Source of the DNA: Microcebus murinus
Taxonomy: Eukaryota > Chordata > Mammalia > Primates > Cheirogaleidae
NCBI RefSeq assembly: GCF_040939455.1
Contig: NC_134116.1
Span: 46,949,400 to 47,013,399, forward strand
DNA length: 64,000 bases
Direction of reading: 5' to 3'
This document shows positions 35,331 to 48,099 of the stretch, in pieces (positions within the stretch are counted from its first letter, which is position 1; every line of letters begins with the position of its first letter). The notes under the pieces are model-generated. The model was given only the letters and a program-made list of their open reading frames with translations, was not told the DNA's origin and ran no database searches. Both the position numbers and the translations under genes were made by a program.

Positions 35331-36574
35331 ATTCAAAATGTAAATCCACAGTTTAGGCAAATTTCTTAAATTCTGGGACTATTAGATGTAAACTACCTCC
35401 TTATACAACTACTGTATTTTCTATCTGAGTCTTCATCTACATTTCTATTGTATCTCTGGTTACCTTCTCATAGCTTGATACTTTTGTAGGAAACATTCCT
35501 CATCATATGTGTTTGATCTATCAAACATTAATCATTGCATGTGTTTTGTATCCTAAAGGGGTGTGTTTTCATGTTTTCTGCTACTATTCTATGTTAAGTT
35601 CAATTTCTTCTCATCCCCTGAATCATTCCCTCTATGCTAAATCTTCAGTCTCTTTTTTACTAGATCATTTTCATCAGCACTAATTTTGCTCTAATTCAGG
35701 GCTTGATACTGATGTTTTTCCCCCTCTTTTTACACTGATTGTTTGTCATATCTCATAGATTTTATAGCAATCATATGATATTTTTTTCTCAAAGTCATGT
35801 TTCCACACAAGATATCCCAATTGCTTAGTTAAAATTATCATTTCAATGATGCACAGAGAACTCTCACTTAGACCTAAAATAGTGATTTCCCTAAACAAGT
35901 GATTTTTTCTAATAGTCTGTGTCAAAGTGTGAAAATATATACCCATGATTTAGTTAAATTTATTAGCCATCCATGGCATAACCATCCAAAGCCACACCCT
36001 GACTTCACCAAGGAGTAAAGTGACATAATTCATAGATCTACTACTTAGAATTTGGTAAGTCTTTACAAAATGATAATTAAGACAAAAGGTTAATTATTAA
36101 TGATGAGATCTGTCTTTTACTCAATACATAACATATATAGTGTCATAGATTCAGGGATTCTTATTTATACTATAATCCCAAATCTTCAGGTTACAAGACA
36201 TGAAGATTTATTTATCATGTACTTTGTATATCCTTTGGAGTTGGTCAGCTCTGCTAGATATATTTTTATTATGGGAAGTACATAGAAGTAGTATCTGCCA
36301 GGAAATGTTGTTCTCAAAGCAGAAAGGGGAAAGTGATAGCTGAATTTTAAGTTGGCTTTTAAAACATCTATTTGAGAGTAAACCACATTACTTCTCAAAT
36401 TTTATTGGCCAAAAAAGTTGTACCTGAATAATAAGGCCGGCTGTATAATCTTCTTTCACAAATGACCTTGGCAGTGAAGGTGGCATAGAAAAATGAAGTT
36501 TTTTCTTTGTTATATAAATTTTGAAATGTACAATGAAGATAAGAGAATTTTGCAGTGAATGTTCATATAACCAC
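35331..36574. other. AT-rich DNA, no recognised gene
   Basis: Apparently unique AT-rich sequence. Short open frames near 35746-36398 carry no recognisable motif. Confidence 0.4.
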
Positions 36575-36936
36575 TGTCATAGTTTGCTCAGGCTGCCATA
36601 ATAAAATATCATAGACTGAGTGGCTTAATAAACACAGTTCTAGAGCCTGGGGAGTACAAAGTCAAGGTGCCAGCTTATTCTATACCACGTGAGAGACTTT
36701 CCTGGTTTGATGGTGGTTACCTTCTTTCTGAGTTCTCACATGGCAGAGAGAAAGTTGCAGTGTTTCTTCCTCTGCCTATAAGAGTACTAGCCCTGTCCAA
36801 TTTGGGCCTTACCTTTATGATATCATTTAACCTTTATCACCTCCTCACAGACCCTGTCTCTAAATATAGTCACATTAGGGATTAGGGTTTCAATGTATGA
36901 ATTAGGAGGTGGGTGCAAAAATTCAGCCTATAATAC
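36575..36936 (-). mobile_element. MLT1/MST-type solitary LTR (ERVL-MaLR)
   Basis: The plus strand reads as the reverse complement of a MaLR LTR: 'tagtttgctcaggctgccat', 'atcatagactgagtggctta', 'tcaaggtgccagctta', 'gttctcacatggcagagag' and 'cacattagggattagggttt'. It starts TG. The right end is slightly decayed. It is more diverged than the MSTA LTR at 2768-3188 and so probably older. No internal sequence is present. Confidence 0.82.
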
Positions 36937-36959
36937 ACACCACCTGGACTCTTTCATTA

Positions 36960-38235
36960 ACATTTTACTATATTAGTTTTATTATTGACCTCTTTATCTG
37001 TATTATCTCTCTCAATTTATTCTATTTATTGATGCATTTCAAAGTAGATTGTAGACACCTGTACACTTTATGCTAAATGCTTTAGCATGCACATCTTTAG
37101 TTAGAAATCAATATTTTTTAGAGTTTTTCTTTGGCTGCAAAATTTACAAGCCAGGAAATACATGAATCTTAAGTGTATATTCCCCGTACTTTGACAGATG
37201 CATACACCTGTGAAACCCCAATCCATATCAAAATATAGAACATTGCAAGAAACTCATAGAGTTCCCTCATGCTCAATTCCCACCACTACTGTTGAGTTTT
37301 TTCAGAATAGATTAAATTTGATTATTGTATCATTCAATATAAAGTGAAACAATATTTTTACTTCAATATATACTTCTTTCAATAAGCAATATATACTTCT
37401 TTCAAGCAGATGGATTTTAGGCCCATCTCTATTGTCTTTCACAATAGTTCATTATTTTTTATTGCTGAACAGAATTCCATCATGAAAGTATACAACAATT
37501 GTTCTACTATGTAGACAACAGTTGCATTATACTATGTATATACACTTGGGCTTTTTCATGTTCTGGGCTATCATGGATAAAACGTCTATAACCATTCTTG
37601 CACAAATCATATTAGAAGAAAGCTTTAATTTCTTTTCGGTTATATATGGGATTAAAACTTTATATGTTTAGTTTATTGGTTTAAATAAACTTCCATACCT
37701 TTGTCCAAACTTTCATCATTTCCCACTTTCATCATTGTTTGAATTTTTCTTTTGCTCTACATTCTTGCCAAATTTGGTGTTATAAGTCTTCGTAATTTAG
37801 CTATTCCAGTGTGTTAGAGGCATGATTGTGATTTAGTTTTATTTTTCATCATAACTAGTAATACCCATTTTCCTGTTATTAATAGCTATTTATTTATCTT
37901 CTATTATTAAATGATTTCAAATTTTAGCCTAATTATTGGGTTCGTTCTCTTTCTCTTTTTATTGAATTTAGGATGGATGTTCTGGTTTATGTGTTGATGA
38001 TATTTTCTCTAAGTGTATGGATTTCTCATTCATTTTCTTAACAGTATATTTTGATGAGAACAAGTTATTGATGTTAATGAAGTCTACTTTAGTATGTGTG
38101 TTGATTTTAAGGTTATTAATTTCAGTTACTATGTAAGACATATTGTCAACCCCAATTCATGAAAATTTTCTCTTAAGTTTTCATCTAAAATTCTTATAAT
38201 TTTAGGTGCTATTCTCAAGTCAATAATATGTCTCA
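36960..38235 (-). mobile_element. Old L1M fragment, antisense (first of two)
   Basis: The plus strand gives 3' UTR sequence ('gatgcatacacctgtgaaac') followed by the ORF2 end ('acttgggctttttcatgttc', 'ttctcattcattttcttaac', 'ttttgatgagaacaagttat'), all reversed. It stops where a second L1 3' UTR begins. A 19-bp duplication 'caatatatacttctttcaa' (37363 and 37387) lies within it. No frame survives. Confidence 0.78.
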
Positions 38236-40820
38236 AATTAACTTTTGTCTTTAATGAGAGATATGAGTAAAAGTTTACTGCTTTCCATTTGTGTATCCAG
38301 TTTTATCAACATCACGTATCAAAACAAACACAAATTCTGCCTATTCATCCCTTTCCCACATCATCCCCTGACAAATGCTGATCTTTTTATTGTCTCCATA
38401 GTTTTGTCTTTTGCAGAATGTCATATAGTTGAAATCATACATTATTTAACCTTTTCAGATTGGCTTCTTTCACTTAGAAATATGTATTTTAAGTACATGT
38501 ATTTTTATGGATTGAAAGTTTCTTTATTTTTAGTGCTGAATATACCATATATACCAATACATCATAGTTTATTCCTTTACCTACGGAAGAACATCTTGAT
38601 TACTTCCAAGTTTTGACAGTTATTAATAAAGCTACTGTAAAATCCATGTGCAAGTTTATATGTACACATAGTTTTCAACTATTTGGGGCAGATGCCAAGG
38701 AGCACAATTGCTGAATAATATTGCCAAAGTATGTTTACCTTTGTAAGAAACAAACTGTCTTCCAAAGTGGCTATACAATTTTTCATTCCCATAACCAACA
38801 AATAAGAGCTCCTGTTGCTGCACATCCTAACCAGCATTTGTTGTTGTCACTGTTCTGGATAAGTGTGCGTTGATATCTCACTGATGTTGTAATGTGCATT
38901 CTCCTGATGGTCAATGATGTGGAACATGTTTTGATAAGATTATTTGACATCTGTATATCTTTTTTTGTGAGAAATCTTTCAAGATCTTTGACCCAATTTT
39001 TAATCTGGTTTGTTGTTTTCTTATTGTTGTTTTAAGAGTTATTTGCATATTTTAGGTAACAATCCATTATCAGATATGTCTTTAGCAAATATTTTCTACC
39101 AGTCTATAGCTTGTCTTTTCATTCTTTTGACAGAGTCTTTCATAAAGTAAAATTTTATAATTTAAATAAAATCAACTTTGTAGATTCTTTATTTCATGAA
39201 CTGTGCCTTTGGTGTTTTATCTTAAATCATTCCCAAACTCAGGGTCTCCTAGATTTTCTCTTATGTTATCTTCTAGGAAGGAATTTTATAATTTTGGTCT
39301 ACATTTAGGTTTATGATGCTGTAAGTTCTGGGTTTAAAGTCTTTATTTATTTATTTATTTATTTATTTTTTGCATGTGAATGTCCAATTGCTTTTGTACC
39401 ATTTGTTGAAAAGACTATGTTTGCTCCATTGTATTGTCTTTGCTCCTTTATCAATTGACTATATTTACATGGGTCTATTTCTGGATTCTTTATTATGTTA
39501 CATTAAACTATTGATCTATTATTTCACCTTAGCATGATTATTGTAGCTTTGTGATAAGTCTTAAAGTCAACTTGATTTTGTTTCTTCAATATCATGTCAG
39601 CTATTATGGGTCTTTTGCCTCTCCTTGTAAATTTTATCATCAGTTGTCAATATCCGCAAAATAACTTGCTAGGATTTTATTGAGATTGCATTGAATCAAT
39701 AAATCAAGTTGGAAAGAAGTGACATATTGAAAATATTCAGTTTTTCTATTCATGAACATGAAATATCTTCATTTTCTTAGTTCTTTTTAAATCTTTCATC
39801 AGAGTTTTGTAGTTTTCCTCACATACTTCTTGCACATATTTTGTTAGATTTATACATAATTATTTCATTTTAGAGGCTAATGTAAATGGTATTATGCTTT
39901 TAATTTCAAATTTGAGTTGTTCATTGCTGGTATATAGGAAATTATTGACTTTTTCATATTAAATATGTATCCTGCAATCTAGCTTTAGTCACTCATTAGT
40001 TCCAGTTGGTATTTGTTTATTCTTTCAGATTTCTATTTAGACAATTATATCACCTGTGAACAAAGAGTTTTATTTCTTCCTTCCTAATCTGTATACCTTT
40101 TAATCCCTTTTCTTGTGTTATTACACTATCTAGGACTTCCAGTCCAGTGTTAAAGGAATAGTGAGAAGGGACATTCCTGCTTTGTTCCTGATCTTAGAAA
40201 TCTTCCTATTTCTCATAATGAAATATATGTTAGGTATTGGTTTTTGTAGATATTCTTTATCAAATTGAGGACGCTTGCCTCTGTTCCTAATTTACTGAAA
40301 TATTTTTTTATATTTAAATGGGTGTTAGATTTTTTCAAATGCTTTCTCTGCATCTATTGATATGATCATATGACTTTTCTTCTTTGGCTCCTCAGGTGAT
40401 GCATTATGTTATTTTATTTTCAAATGTTGAATCAGTCTTGTATACCTGGGATATATCCCACTTGGTTGGAGTATATAATTATTTTTATACTTCATTGGAT
40501 TTTATTTGTTAATATTTTATTAAGGATTTTTGTGTATATTTATAAGCAGAGATAGTGGTTTATTTTCTTTTATTGTAATGTTTTTTTGTGCCTCTGCTGT
40601 TTCAGTAATGCTGGCCTCATAGAACGAGTTAGGAAGTATTCCCTCTGCTTTAATCTTCTGAAAGAGATTGTAAAAAATTGGTAAAATATGTTGTAAAATT
40701 TATCATTAAACCTATATGGGTCTGGTTCTTTCTGTTTTAAAGGTTATTAATTATTAATTCAATATCTTTAATAGATGTAGACCTATTCATATTGTCTATG
40801 TTTTTGAAATTTTAAAACAA
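38236..40820 (-). mobile_element. Old L1M copy, antisense (second), 3' UTR to RT
   Basis: About 2.6 kb of an old L1 on the minus strand. On the plus strand it runs from 3' UTR ('gtcatatagttgaaatcata', 'ggcttctttcacttagaaat') through the ORF2 C-terminus ('cttccaaagtggctatacaa', 'tgacccaatttttaatctgg') to the reverse transcriptase ('cttttcttctttggctcctc', 'ctgcatctattgatatgatc'). Many stops; the 123-codon plus-strand frame at 38245-38616 is antisense to L1 and not a gene. It repeats the 3' UTR/ORF2 region of the preceding fragment, so there are two insertions or a duplication. Confidence 0.85.
39342..39369. repeat. (TTTA)n microsatellite
   Basis: Seven or so TTTA units inside the L1 antisense copy. 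Confidence 0.9.
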
Positions 40821-43079
40821 CTCTTTCTTTCTATTTAATTCTTAATTGCACCTTCCTTTTCTTAACTATAAATTACTGAATTTATTATACAAAAAAATAC
40901 ATCACCTAAAAGAAAAACATATTTAAAGTTCACAGTGGGATACTGAATTCTGGGTATCAATTGCAAGTGCTAAGCACTTGAAAGCAAAATGATTTTCTTT
41001 TTAATTTCAAAGGACTTTTTTCATAAGTTTACTTGTCAAAATTTCAAAAGAGATTAAAAATTATACACCACAGTGCAGGGTAAAATATAACATATAGTAC
41101 AAGAAATGTAAACTTAAAAAGTACAACTGTGCCACAAATGGATAGATAAAAATAAATTAAGGTACTATAACTATAATTTATACCAATGGTTTTCAAAAAG
41201 AGAGTGGTTATTCTGTCCTAGGTGCCATCTTGGAAATTAGTGATGAAGTTCTTTATTATCATAATGATGATGGTGTCCCTAATAGTTAGTGTGTGGGAGA
41301 TATGTATTCCAGATATACTGCAATATGCATCATTCCTCTCAAATGAGAAGCTATCCCCATATCTTTATAATATTCATTTCTCTTTGTAAAACTATGTATA
41401 AGTGATTGAGCTTAAAACTTATTTTCCATATAATCATATTGTACTCTGCAACAATTTAATATGTAGTAAATTTTCTATAATTTAATTGCAGTATAAATTA
41501 AGAGCAATATAATGTAATCTGTTTTATTATAAAATTTATTGAGAGTTCTTCACCATTTAAGAAAATCACCTCATCAACAATGGTGCCACTCATTGCTCAT
41601 CATCTTTAAGACAATATTTCAAAAATTTGCTGTATTCTGTGTCAATGTCACATTTATGATATCTTTTCATGCATTTACTAACTATAGAATTATCCATTCC
41701 TTATTGATTATGCCATTTATAAAGAACATAAAATCACCCATGAAGTTAAATATATCAAATTGAAATTTATAGATTTATCTTCCACTAAACTGTTACAATA
41801 TATATACCCTGTCAATGTATTTTTTTCTTAATGAAGTAATGTACCATGAATATAAACTGGACATTTTTAAAGAGTATTTTGATATGATTAGCAAGAATAA
41901 TTGAGAAAGTTCAAGTGTAATTTTGAAAATTTTAATACTGTCACTAGATGTTCTCAAATTAATCAAAAGTTCTGATTGTTTCCAATAGAATATCAAAATA
42001 ATTTTTAAAAATTAGTCAATCAATATTGAAGAAAAATTAATATTAATTTTTATACAATAGATTGTTGGAATATTGATGACAAAAAAACTAAATAAAATAA
42101 TTTCTTCTGTTTCTTTTAGATATGTAACTCTTTCCATAAGAATCAATGGGATGAAGATGTGTGAATTCAACTGTAAGATAAAACAAAATAAATTAAATTT
42201 TTATTATATCAAATTATTATGTATAATAGTGTTATGTCTTATTCAGATGGATATCATATAGAATAATCCCACTAGAGAAAATACAGTTTCAAAGTCACTC
42301 AAAATGAATATAAAACTTTTCTTCGTATATGAGATCCATGAAAATTATTTCATAAGAAAAGCATATCTTTTCTTCTAAATTGCTATTCCTTTTGAGACAT
42401 ATGTCACTAAAGTTATGTTGGTCGCAGTGAATGTGTATAGCTAACCTAAAAAACATACTAAGTTTCAGTGAATTCATTATCTCATTGTCTATGTGTCTAT
42501 GATTAAACTCTCAGAAATCCAAATATCTAAGAAACTCTCCCAAAATATCTAATTTTAGAGATGAATAAATTGAAATTTAAAATATTTTCCAAATTCTGAA
42601 ATGTTTATGGTCTTAACAAATACTTGACTTCTTAGACTACAAAAGTTATTCTGAGAACTTGTTATATGTCTTTTTACAAAATTATGTAAAAAATATAATT
42701 AATAAAATTCAATGATACCATGAACAATCACAACCTAAAATATTTTGTAAATTTTCTTTATTGACCAAGTAAAAAGAATTGAAGAAAAAAATCCAATATA
42801 TATTATCTAAAAAATATAAATTTATTTCTGATTCAATTTTCAGTAATATATCTTCTTTTACATTTCCCAAAATCCATATTTTCATGTTTGTATTCTGTTA
42901 TAAAAGAGATAAAACAAGGTAATAACATTCAACCTGAGACCAGAGTATTACTGTAACATAGAAATTTTTTTGTTTATAACTGAAATTGCTAACACAAATG
43001 ATATTATTAATAGTTTCATTTTGCTGTTAAAACTTCTTTCAGTCTCTTCTAAAATTATTAAATGGTCATAACATAACAC
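40821..43079. other. AT-rich DNA, no recognised gene
   Basis: More than 2 kb of very AT-rich sequence without recognised repeats. Open frames of 60-74 codons on both strands carry no motif. Confidence 0.45.
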
Positions 43080-43475
43080 TGCTACTTTGCTAAAGTACTA
43101 TCACTCTGCACACACACAATCACACACAATACTTTGTTTTTATTGTGATGACAACACTTAATATGCTATCTGTTCTCTTAACACATTTTTAGGTGCACAA
43201 TAGACTATTTTTTAATTATAGGCACAATGTTGTACATCAGTTCTTTAGAACTTATACATCTTGTAACTGAAACTTTATACCTGTTGAACAGCAACTTCTC
43301 ATTTTCCCCTCCCCAAGCACCAGGAAACTGCCATTCTCTCTGTTTCTATAAGATTGACTATTTCAAAATACCTCATTTAAGTGGAATAAAATGTAATGTA
43401 AAATGGGATGGCTTATTTCTCTAACTGGCTTATTTAATTTAGTACAGTGTTCTCCAGGCTAATTTTGGAAGTGAT
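43080..43475 (-). mobile_element. Old L1M 3' UTR fragment, antisense
   Basis: The plus strand shows 'cacaatgttgtacatcagtt', 'cttgtaactgaaactttata', 'tcattttcccctccccaagc' and 'ttctctaactggcttattta', the reverse order of the old L1M 3' UTR. A short CA-rich run (43110-43128) is at its left edge. Confidence 0.85.
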
Positions 43476-44604
43476 TACAACTCCTTAAAATTCCAATAGG
43501 AGAGTCATTTTATCCTCAATTCAAGTTTTCAGAACATGCGAAATGAATGAGTTAGAATATGAATCTAATGATAATATGATCAAATTAAACCATAAAAGAG
43601 TTTCTTTAATAAAATATATTTTAAAATACATTAATGTTTTCTATTTAGTGAAAAGCTTATTTGAATTTTTAGAATTTAAGGGCTCTAATGAAAAATGTTA
43701 AAGGAAAATGAAACTTAATGTGGTGGCAAGTATATTTTTATAAATATGTATGATAAGGTATTATAAAATAATGAAAAAACAGATATATGCTTTTAGTTAA
43801 AACAATAGCATGAAGGAAAATGATATGGAAATATTAATAAATAAAACTGTTACAGAAATTAGAAAATGTTCTTTTTTATAAATCTCATGATAACATTTCT
43901 CATTTCATTTTAATGAGAACATAATAATTTAATTTATTTTAATGAAATGTTAGAGAATAAATTAAACAAAATCAAACTCATAATGAGTGAATTTAGGAGG
44001 GAACATGTAGACATTGTGATGAATTACTAAATGCTTAGAATGTAATTATTGAAATTACTTGATAATAGATCTAAATTTCTGCAAAAAAAAAAAAAAAAAA
44101 CCTCGAAATGTTACAAGGAACAAAAGAGCTTCTGATACTTTTCTCATTTATCAAGCCTAACACACAGTTGTCATTGAATAGAACATCGTTGCTTACACAC
44201 TGTGTGTGTGTGTGTGCCCCTGACTTCCCCTAATCTGAGCTCCACCCTTTCTCTTCAGATCCACCCACTCTGCCTCATCACATATTTCTCAAACTCTTTT
44301 AGAATTTGAAAGAATGACAGATCAATTGAAATAATTCCTTATGGAAGATATTTCTAAATTAAGGGGTAGAGAAAATAAAATAAACAAACAAAACAACAAA
44401 AACAGGAGTCATTTGCCCCATTCATTGTATTTCAGTTGGGGCACTAATGTGTGCTTACCAAACAGCAGAAAATATTTTTATTATCCTGCTGAATAGAAAA
44501 ACAAACATGGTAAGAATAAAGATGAGTGTGAATGTTAAAGGAAAAAAAAAATCAAGGTGTAAAAATTTCCATTTTATGTACCCCCATAATATGCTGAAAT
44601 AAAA
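43476..44604. other. AT-rich DNA with poly-A and short (TG)n
   Basis: A run of 19 A's lies at 44082-44100 and a short TG repeat at 44201-44216. A GC-richer spot at 44216-44280 is unassigned. No gene. Confidence 0.45.
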
Positions 44605-44668
44605 AAAAAATTTCCATTTTATTTTATTATTGACATATACTAATTGTACATATTTACTGGGTACAATG
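44605..44668 (-). mobile_element. L1 3' end remnant, antisense
   Basis: The plus strand reads 'ttttattattgacatatact' then 'gtacatatttactgggtaca', the reversed end of an older L1. It is cut off where the Alu begins, so the Alu probably inserted into it. Confidence 0.6.
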
Positions 44669-44670
44669 TG

Positions 44671-44992
44671 ATTTTTTCTTTTTTTTGAGACAGAATGTCA
44701 GTCAGTCACCTGGGCTAGAGTGCTGTGGTGTCAGCCAAGCTCACAGCAACCTCAAGCTCCTGAGCTCAAGCAATCCTCCTGCCTCAGCCTCCCAAGTAGC
44801 TGGGACTACAGAACATGCTGGGCTAATTTTTTCTATATATTTTTAGTTGTCCAGCTAATTTCTTTTCATTTTTAGTAGAGATGAGGTCTCGCTCTTGCTC
44901 AGGCTGGTCTTGAACACCTAAACTCAAATGATCCTCCTGCCTCGGCCTCCCAGAGCGCTAGGATTACAGGCATGAGCCACCGTGCCCAGCTG
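44671..44992 (-). mobile_element. Alu SINE, strepsirrhine type, antisense
   Basis: Dimeric Alu on the minus strand with short poly-T. It includes 'cctcagcctcccaagtagct', the lemur-style linker 'ttttagttgtccagctaattt' and 'gctcttgctcaggctggtct', ending 'gccaccgtgcccagct'. More diverged than the copy at 27871 (several small deletions, for example after 'ggactacag'). I could not find a clean target duplication. Confidence 0.93.
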
Positions 44993-45711
44993 CTCTCTCT
45001 CTTCCTTACTTCCCAGAACTCCCCTGACAATGGAAATGGGTTTGCATCAAGATGTTTGTCAATAACATCCTAAAATTATAAACAACATATTACTTGTCAG
45101 ATTTTTTTTATTTCTTGTGTCCTCTGCTGCACTAATGAATGTTCAATATAACCCCTTCCTGGGCCTGATCTAATCATCCAGCTTCCTTCAAAACCAGAAG
45201 TGACTGATCTTGAAAGAACATTTGATTCTGCCAAAAACGGTGAGTTAGTAAACAACAGAACACCAGTTAGAAAAAGTAATCAGAGTAGTGGTGTGCAAAT
45301 TTTAAACCTCTGAAATGAATATTGTGACTGTAAAGCAGTCATCAAAATATGATTTCCTTTAATAATAATTGGGAACATTTATATGGCTAATAACCTGGCA
45401 TCAAAACCAATAATAACACATAACATAAATAATGAAGGTAGAATGAAACTAAAATAAAATAATTATAAAACATAATATAGCAATATCTGATACACTAGAC
45501 AGTATGAACCAAAATGTAGTTAGTTATATCAATGTCTGAATGTCTTTTGATCTATATATACTATATATTTATATACTTATATATTGTGTACTATTTCATA
45601 GAATGTACGTTTAAATTATGTTACATATATAGAAATGCCTTACAATCTCTATTGTATATCTATTTCCCTAGATTAAGCCAACATCTTTTTTTTTTCCTGC
45701 TATCCTTTAGG
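44993..45711. other. AT-rich DNA, no recognised gene
   Basis: No recognised gene or repeat between the Alu and the nested DNA transposons. Confidence 0.4.
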
Positions 45712-45790
45712 CCAGGAGTTGGCAAACTCATCTGTAAAGGGATAATTAGTAAGTATTTTAAGATTTGCTGGTAAGAAGGCAAAACTAAGA
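45712..45790 (+). mobile_element. hAT-Charlie (MER58-like) element, left part
   Basis: 'caggagttggcaaactcatctgtaaaggg' (in part) and 'taagtattttaagatttgct' are the start of the common short hAT-Charlie element I recall as MER58. The matching right end is found at 46536-46610, so the two parts appear to be one element split by a later insertion. Confidence 0.7.
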
Positions 45791-46535
45791 ATATTATGTA
45801 GGTATAGTTATTCTCATGATTTGCAGTAGCTCTGTTCTATACAGTTTCCATGAAAATTGAATTAGCAAAGATTGAACCATAGTTCGTCCCAGGGGAAATA
45901 CAGGAGGTCCTGTGAGCCTCTGACCATAATGTTGTTATCAACCAATCAATACATAATCTTGTTTCATGTGTGTTTCTGCTTAAGACACCTTATTTATTAT
46001 ATATTTTTGACTCTTTGACATTGAACTCACAGCCAACAGCACTGTAACTCATGCCAGAAAAAAACTTATCTAACAAATAAATGTTTTCTTCATAAAGCAT
46101 ATTACAACCTTCTTGTGCCTAGGAAACTAGACACCACTTCAGCACTATTCTTAGAACCTTTTAAATAGCAAAATCACCAAAAAAAATGCACAAAAATATG
46201 GCACTAAAAAGACCTCTAAAGAAGACACTTATTTACAGTATAAGAGCTTAAAACCTGATGGCAGAGTGTTGCCTCGTTTGAACTATTCTTGGAATGTGCC
46301 CATCAAGTGACTCAAATCTTCGCTTCTCTGCACATGTGCAAGTTTATTAATGACCATGAAAATACCCTAAATATTGGTTTTGGAATTACAAAAATAAATT
46401 TAGTGAATTCTCAAATATAGAGTCTATGAATAATGATGGTTGACTAACAGCCATCATTGGTGGCTGGTGGTTGGTGGCAACCAACTAATGATGGTTACAT
46501 AACAGCCATTTTAAAGTGTAAAAGTAATTGTTAGA
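45791..46535. mobile_element. DNA transposon nested in the hAT element
   Basis: A TA-associated short DNA transposon that separates the two ends of the hAT element. Phrases I recall from a pogo/Tigger-like repeat: 'accaatcaatacataatctt', 'tgtgtttctgcttaagacac', 'actcacagccaacagcactg' and 'cacatgtgcaagttta'. The right end resembles 'gaataatgatggttgacta'. The exact ends are uncertain, the likely core being about 45803-46460. Family unassigned and no coding capacity. Confidence 0.6.
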
Positions 46536-46610
46536 TCATGGACTATACAAAAATAAACTGTGGGCTGTATTTGGTCAATTAGCCATACTTTTCTGACTCC
46601 TGATTTAGCC
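46536..46610 (+). mobile_element. hAT-Charlie (MER58-like) element, right part
   Basis: 'caaaaataaactgtgggctg', 'tatttggtcaattagccata' and the terminal 'tttctgactcctg' match the right end of the element begun at 45712. Together they account for well under the family's usual length, so some sequence was lost. Confidence 0.65.
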
Positions 46611-46739
46611 TACTCATGGGATCTTCCTTTATTCACTCTGTTCTTCTCTGAATCTACAGTCACACAAGAGACAGTTATCTTTCTATAATATAAAATGATT
46701 TATATAATTTTTAGTTTGAATTTACAGGATTTCCATTAT

Positions 46740-47190
46740 TTCTGTGATAAAGTCCAAATGCTTTACTTGTCCCACACATTCTCTGCAAGTTTTCATTCAG
46801 ATGATGTTATTGAAATACATTAAATTTGCTTCTATTTCAAGACCTTTGTGCATACTTTTCTCTGATATGGAACACTTCCACCCCAGACCTTTGCAAAAAA
46901 TATGCTTTATATCTTGTAGATGTTTGCTTACTGTCACTTGTAAAAAAAGTCTTCTCTCTGAAACAGCTACCCCATTACTTTCTTTTATTTTTAGGCTGAT
47001 TTTTAGTATCATATTACTACCTAATATTACATTACATATTCACTTATTTATTTACTTGCTGTCACACACTCTTTCCCTATGAGGACAGGAATCTTCTTGT
47101 ATTTGTTTAACACATGCCTAGGTAACAACATGGCACTTAGTAGATTCTCAATAAATACTTGTTCATGAATGAATGTTGAATGATTACACG
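46740..47190 (+). mobile_element. L2 LINE 3' part
   Basis: Ancient L2 in plus orientation. It includes 'caagacctttgtgcatactt', 'ttctctctgaaacagctacc', 'tactacctaatattacatta', 'gaggacaggaatcttcttgt' and the 3' end 'gattctcaataaatacttgt' with short terminal repeats ('tgaatgaatgttgaatg'). The 112-codon plus-strand frame is within it and is not a gene. Confidence 0.85.
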
Positions 47191-47254
47191 TACTCTGCTA
47201 TTGTGTCACTCTGTGCACTAAAAGTGTAAGACTAAGCAAAATTTGAGAAAGAAA

Positions 47255-47330
47255 AATAACTACATTTATTTTTATTTCAAAATATTATGGAGGGTACAAA
47301 CATTTTGGTTACATATAGTGCCTTTGCTGG
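47255..47330 (-). mobile_element. Short lemur-type L1 3' end, antisense
   Basis: T-rich tail followed by 'aatattatggagggtacaaac' and 'attttggttacatatagtgc', the same 3' end as at 1033. The insertion is only about 75 bp, a severely 5'-truncated L1. Confidence 0.75.
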
Positions 47331-47869
47331 ATTTTTATTGCACCTCCTCCAGATCTTGCCTTTCCATTTTTAAATCCTCCTTAGAATTATACAGCAACTG
47401 CTCAAATCCTTTAAACTTTCCGAAGATTCCTCAAGTGTGTATCGTTCTCTGCTGCAATATGCTAGGTAAATTAATTTTGCTTGACTATGTTCTACGTCCA
47501 GTTCCTGTGACCATTCTTTATTGGTCTTTGCCATTACTAAGCTGTTGATATCTTTTGAATCATTTTTTGCTCATTTGCCCACTAAATATTAATAGTCTTA
47601 ATCTCTCATCTTTGTAAATCATTAAATAATTTTTAATTTAATGACATCTATTTTCTTGCTACTCAATGTGTTTTCAGTAGACCAGCAACATCAACGTGAT
47701 ATTAGAAGCACAGAATATCAGTCCTTATTTCAGAAATACTGAATCAGAATCTGCATTTTATAAGATTTCCAGGTGATTTATATGGCTATTAAATTTGAGA
47801 AGTACTGCTCTGCTATTTATTTGACAGTGTACTAAAATGGTGGGATATTCATCTGAAAAATAAAGACAT

Positions 47870-47872
<3 letters not shown>
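47331..47872. other. AT-rich DNA
   Basis: No gene recognised. The segment 47690-47800 ('tcagtccttatttcagaaat', 'gaatcagaatctgcatttta', 'ttccaggtgatttatatgg') strongly resembles a MER20-type hAT remnant, too decayed to bound exactly. Confidence 0.45.

Positions 47873-47918
<46 letters not shown>
47873..47918. repeat. (TA)n microsatellite
   Basis: A pure TA run of about 23 units, at the T-rich side of the Alu monomer that follows, where the original A-tail of that SINE would have been. Confidence 0.95.
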
Positions 47919-47919
<1 letters not shown>

Positions 47920-48022
47920 CTAGAATCTTTCTATGTTGTCTCAAACTCCTAGCATCAAGTGATCCTCCTGCCTCGGCCTCACAAAGTGCTATGATTACAG
48001 GCATGAGTCATCATGCCCTGCC
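47919..48022 (-). mobile_element. Alu partial copy (single arm), antisense
   Basis: Only one arm is present on the minus strand: 'gttgtctcaaactcctagca', 'ctgcctcggcctcacaaagt' and 'ttacaggcatgagtcatcat'. It ends 'gccctgcc'. It could be a fossil monomer or a truncated dimer. Confidence 0.8.
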
Positions 48023-48099
48023 ATAAAGACATGTTTCTTGGATGTTTATTTAATCCAATTGGAGAAGGTAGGTCCTTATACTTTTATACCTTCCAGGGC

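Noticed and set aside
38245..38616. 123-codon plus-strand open frame
   Set aside because: It is antisense to an old L1 copy and resembles no protein.
46744..47082. 112-codon open frame
   Set aside because: It lies inside an L2 3' region.
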